64,000 nucleotides of DNA from Prochilodus magdalenae (Eukaryota; Chordata; Actinopteri; Characiformes; Prochilodontidae), in assembly GCA_024036415.1 (NCBI GenBank), contig JAMWET010000763.1:384501-448500 (forward strand), read 5' to 3'. Below the pieces are notes generated by a model. The model was not told the origin of the DNA. It searched no databases and saw nothing but the letters and a program-made list of their open reading frames with translations. Position numbers and translations under genes: made by a program. Below are positions 61,945-64,000 of this stretch, one piece after another; the stretch's first letter is position 1, and the number at the start of each line of letters is the position of its first letter.

Positions 61945-62265
61945 AATCCCCTACCAGTACAACCCAAACCCTCGTAGTACAACCAAAACCCCTCCCAGTA
62001 CAACTAACACCCATCCCAAAACAACCCAACTTCATACTAGTACATCCAAAAACCCATGACAGTAAACCCAAACACCTCCCAGTGCAACCAAACCCCTATC
62101 AGTACAATTAACACCCCTCATAATACAACTAATACAACTAAAACCCTTCCCTTCAAACCCCTCTGAGTACAGTCAAAGTCCCTCCCAGTACAACCAAAAC
62201 TCCTCTTAGTGCTATCAAGACTCACCTAGGACATATAGTACTCCTCCCTATACCAAACAAGGCCG
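61945..62265. repeat. Degenerate ~22-bp minisatellite
   Basis: About a dozen imperfect units of the form cctcccagtacaaccaaaac, drifting to cccatcccaaaacaaccc, cctatcagtacaattaacac and similar. It is C- and A-rich on the plus strand and clearly old. Confidence 0.8.
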
Positions 62266-64000
62266 CAAACAACTATAGCTTTCAGTCTAATTCAATTAGA
62301 AACAGTAATACATGCCATCTTCTGGTATTTATATTAATAGAAAGTTTAGATTCCACAGATTTTCTCTTTCAATGAGCCAAGAGAAATTAACTCTCATCAC
62401 TGATCATTAAAAAATGCGAAAACTCAAAATAAGAAATCAGAACATCATCACTTCAGATAAACTCAAACAATGACACGAACCAAACTCATGGGTATCGGAC
62501 CCGTTAATACATTTTCATGCATCTGGCTCAGCCATCGTATCAAGTGGCAGCCATGTCTTTGACATACAGCCGCCATCTGGTGCTCTCGCCTGATTTAAAC
62601 TGACATGGGCGTTAGGAAGTAATGTCACAGAGAAGCTTCTGGAAAGGGGAACCAGCGACAGCGGCACGTTTGGCAGGAAGTGAGCAAGTTCCAACCTGCC
62701 ATCCATGCCAGAAGGCTCCATAAACTGCCCATCTGGCACCAAATATCCCTGCATCCTCGCAGTGATCAATCCATCACAAGCATGTGGAAGAGTCGGGATA
62801 CTTCACATGCGGAGCCATATTTAAACCAGTGTGTGAATGGATGGAGTTGGCGCCATTAAAGTGCAGGGCACTGATTACGGAGGTCATTCCTCTGCAAGTA
62901 CTGGAAATGAACTGCAAATTTGGAGACTACTCATAACCATAACAAGCACAGTTCACTCATCTGCTGTTTAACCCAGAACTCTGATAAGGGAAGCAGCCAG
63001 AAACTCTTCTAAAGGCTAACCCGGAAGGCCAAAGAGCACCATCAGAGAAATAGCAGATACAGCTTTCATCTTTAAAAGAGAGTAGAAAATATGGGTCCAA
63101 AAGGATGTGTAGCTGTTAACAAGCTCCCTGAGAAAAGGAGATGGGCACATTAAACAGTGAAGCTGCTGGTGTCCTCAGATCAGTGGACCACCCCACAATG
63201 TGTTTTGCATTACTAGGAAGAAGAAAATGCTAAACCAAATCCTAAGACTGAACCTTGCTGGCTACAGAAAGCAAGTATCCTGAAAAGAGCAGAAGCTGAT
63301 ATGAACTCAAATGGTGGATTCACTAAAGCTCAAATTAGATTCAGTTCTGGGAGCTTTAATTCCATTTCCTATTCCAGAATAAAATTTCAGTCTCTAACTT
63401 TACATCGGACTGTATGTCCAAGCCAAGACCTTTCTTTTTAATTTTAAGAAGGCACTGAACTTCAGAGTAGGGCTTGTGATGACATACAAGTTCTAACAAG
63501 CCAACTCCACTTTTCTTTAATAAATTAAAACAACCGATGGTGGTATCTTTCTTGGCTCTCTTCCCTTTGAACTTAATGACACCAAACTACTCCACTTATG
63601 CTCAAAACAAGCTAAAACACCATCTTGCATGTCTGTCTCATCACCGTATCTTTGAAGAAAGGCTGGCACAAATGCAAATGCAATATTCATTTTCTTCAGA
63701 GACGCTTGCACAAAAAGAATAAAGTGCCTCACCTCCGCATAGGGTAAATAAAAACCTTTTTCTGGTCGCCACGGTTGAAAGCAAGTGAGAAGCCGGCAGC
63801 AGTGGGCAGCAGCAGCATTCCAGATGTTTTGTTTGAGATAATGTGATTTTAATTACCGTCCCTGAAGTGTGATGGCTTAAACTGAGAGTTAAGCACTCAC
63901 CCTTTTTTTCTAATTTTACAGTTGAGTAAGCAAGCTGTAAATCTCATCTTAAGTAGCTTGTCACTGTATGCTCATCAAGAATGAAAAAATCACTTATTAG
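62266..64000. other. Unassigned region to the window end
   Basis: An 84-codon minus frame (62515-62769) and short frames near 63520-63730 have no domain or splice support. No RNA gene or named repeat is seen. Confidence 0.4.

Overview
The window reads as vertebrate, most likely ray-finned fish (teleost), nuclear DNA. It is AT-rich and intron-like or intergenic throughout. It has no operons, no bacterial-type genes and no long single-exon gene. It carries a near-complete Tc1-type transposon, several families of short inverted-repeat elements, tRNA-like SINE pieces and many long microsatellites ((TG)n, (CTAT)n, (GA)n, (AAAG)n). That mix is typical of teleosts. Species cannot be named from this sequence.

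Layout. 0.4-2.8 kb: a 39-bp minisatellite of about 21 main units, split by an 887-bp hAT-like insertion with a perfect 8-bp target duplication. 4.8-6.4 kb: a 1,624-bp Tc1-like transposon with ~210-bp terminal inverted repeats and a 341-codon transposase frame broken only by two TGA codons. 6.9-19.3 kb: short inverted-repeat elements, a SINE-like repeat, long microsatellites and a second, badly decayed Tc1/mariner transposase (14.0-14.4 kb). 19-32 kb: mostly unique-looking sequence with one inverted-repeat element (27.9 kb) and a 31-bp minisatellite (28.3 kb). 32.6-34.5 kb: long purine-rich and pyrimidine-rich tracts on either side of the only convincing coding exon, on the minus strand at 33741-33822. 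34.7-35.8 kb: a Tc1-like non-autonomous element with another element nested inside. 40-42.6 kb and 50.6-58.8 kb: further inverted-repeat elements. 61.9-62.3 kb: a degenerate ~22-bp tandem repeat.

Genes. One exon is supported: 82 bp, with good splice signals at both ends, encoding a short N-terminal or transmembrane hydrophobic segment. I cannot name its gene. The rest of the window is probably intron or intergenic DNA around it. Two transposase remnants are pseudogenes. Two short convergent frames near 51 kb have coding-like composition but no recognised identity. Several GC-richer, repeat-free blocks could be conserved non-coding elements, but that needs comparison with other species.

I found no clear new multi-gene system. 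The most noteworthy items are a ~308-bp inverted-repeat element family present four times in three states (solo, interrupted by a SINE, nested in another transposon), the datable transposon insertion inside the minisatellite, and the exon placed between opposite-polarity purine/pyrimidine tracts.
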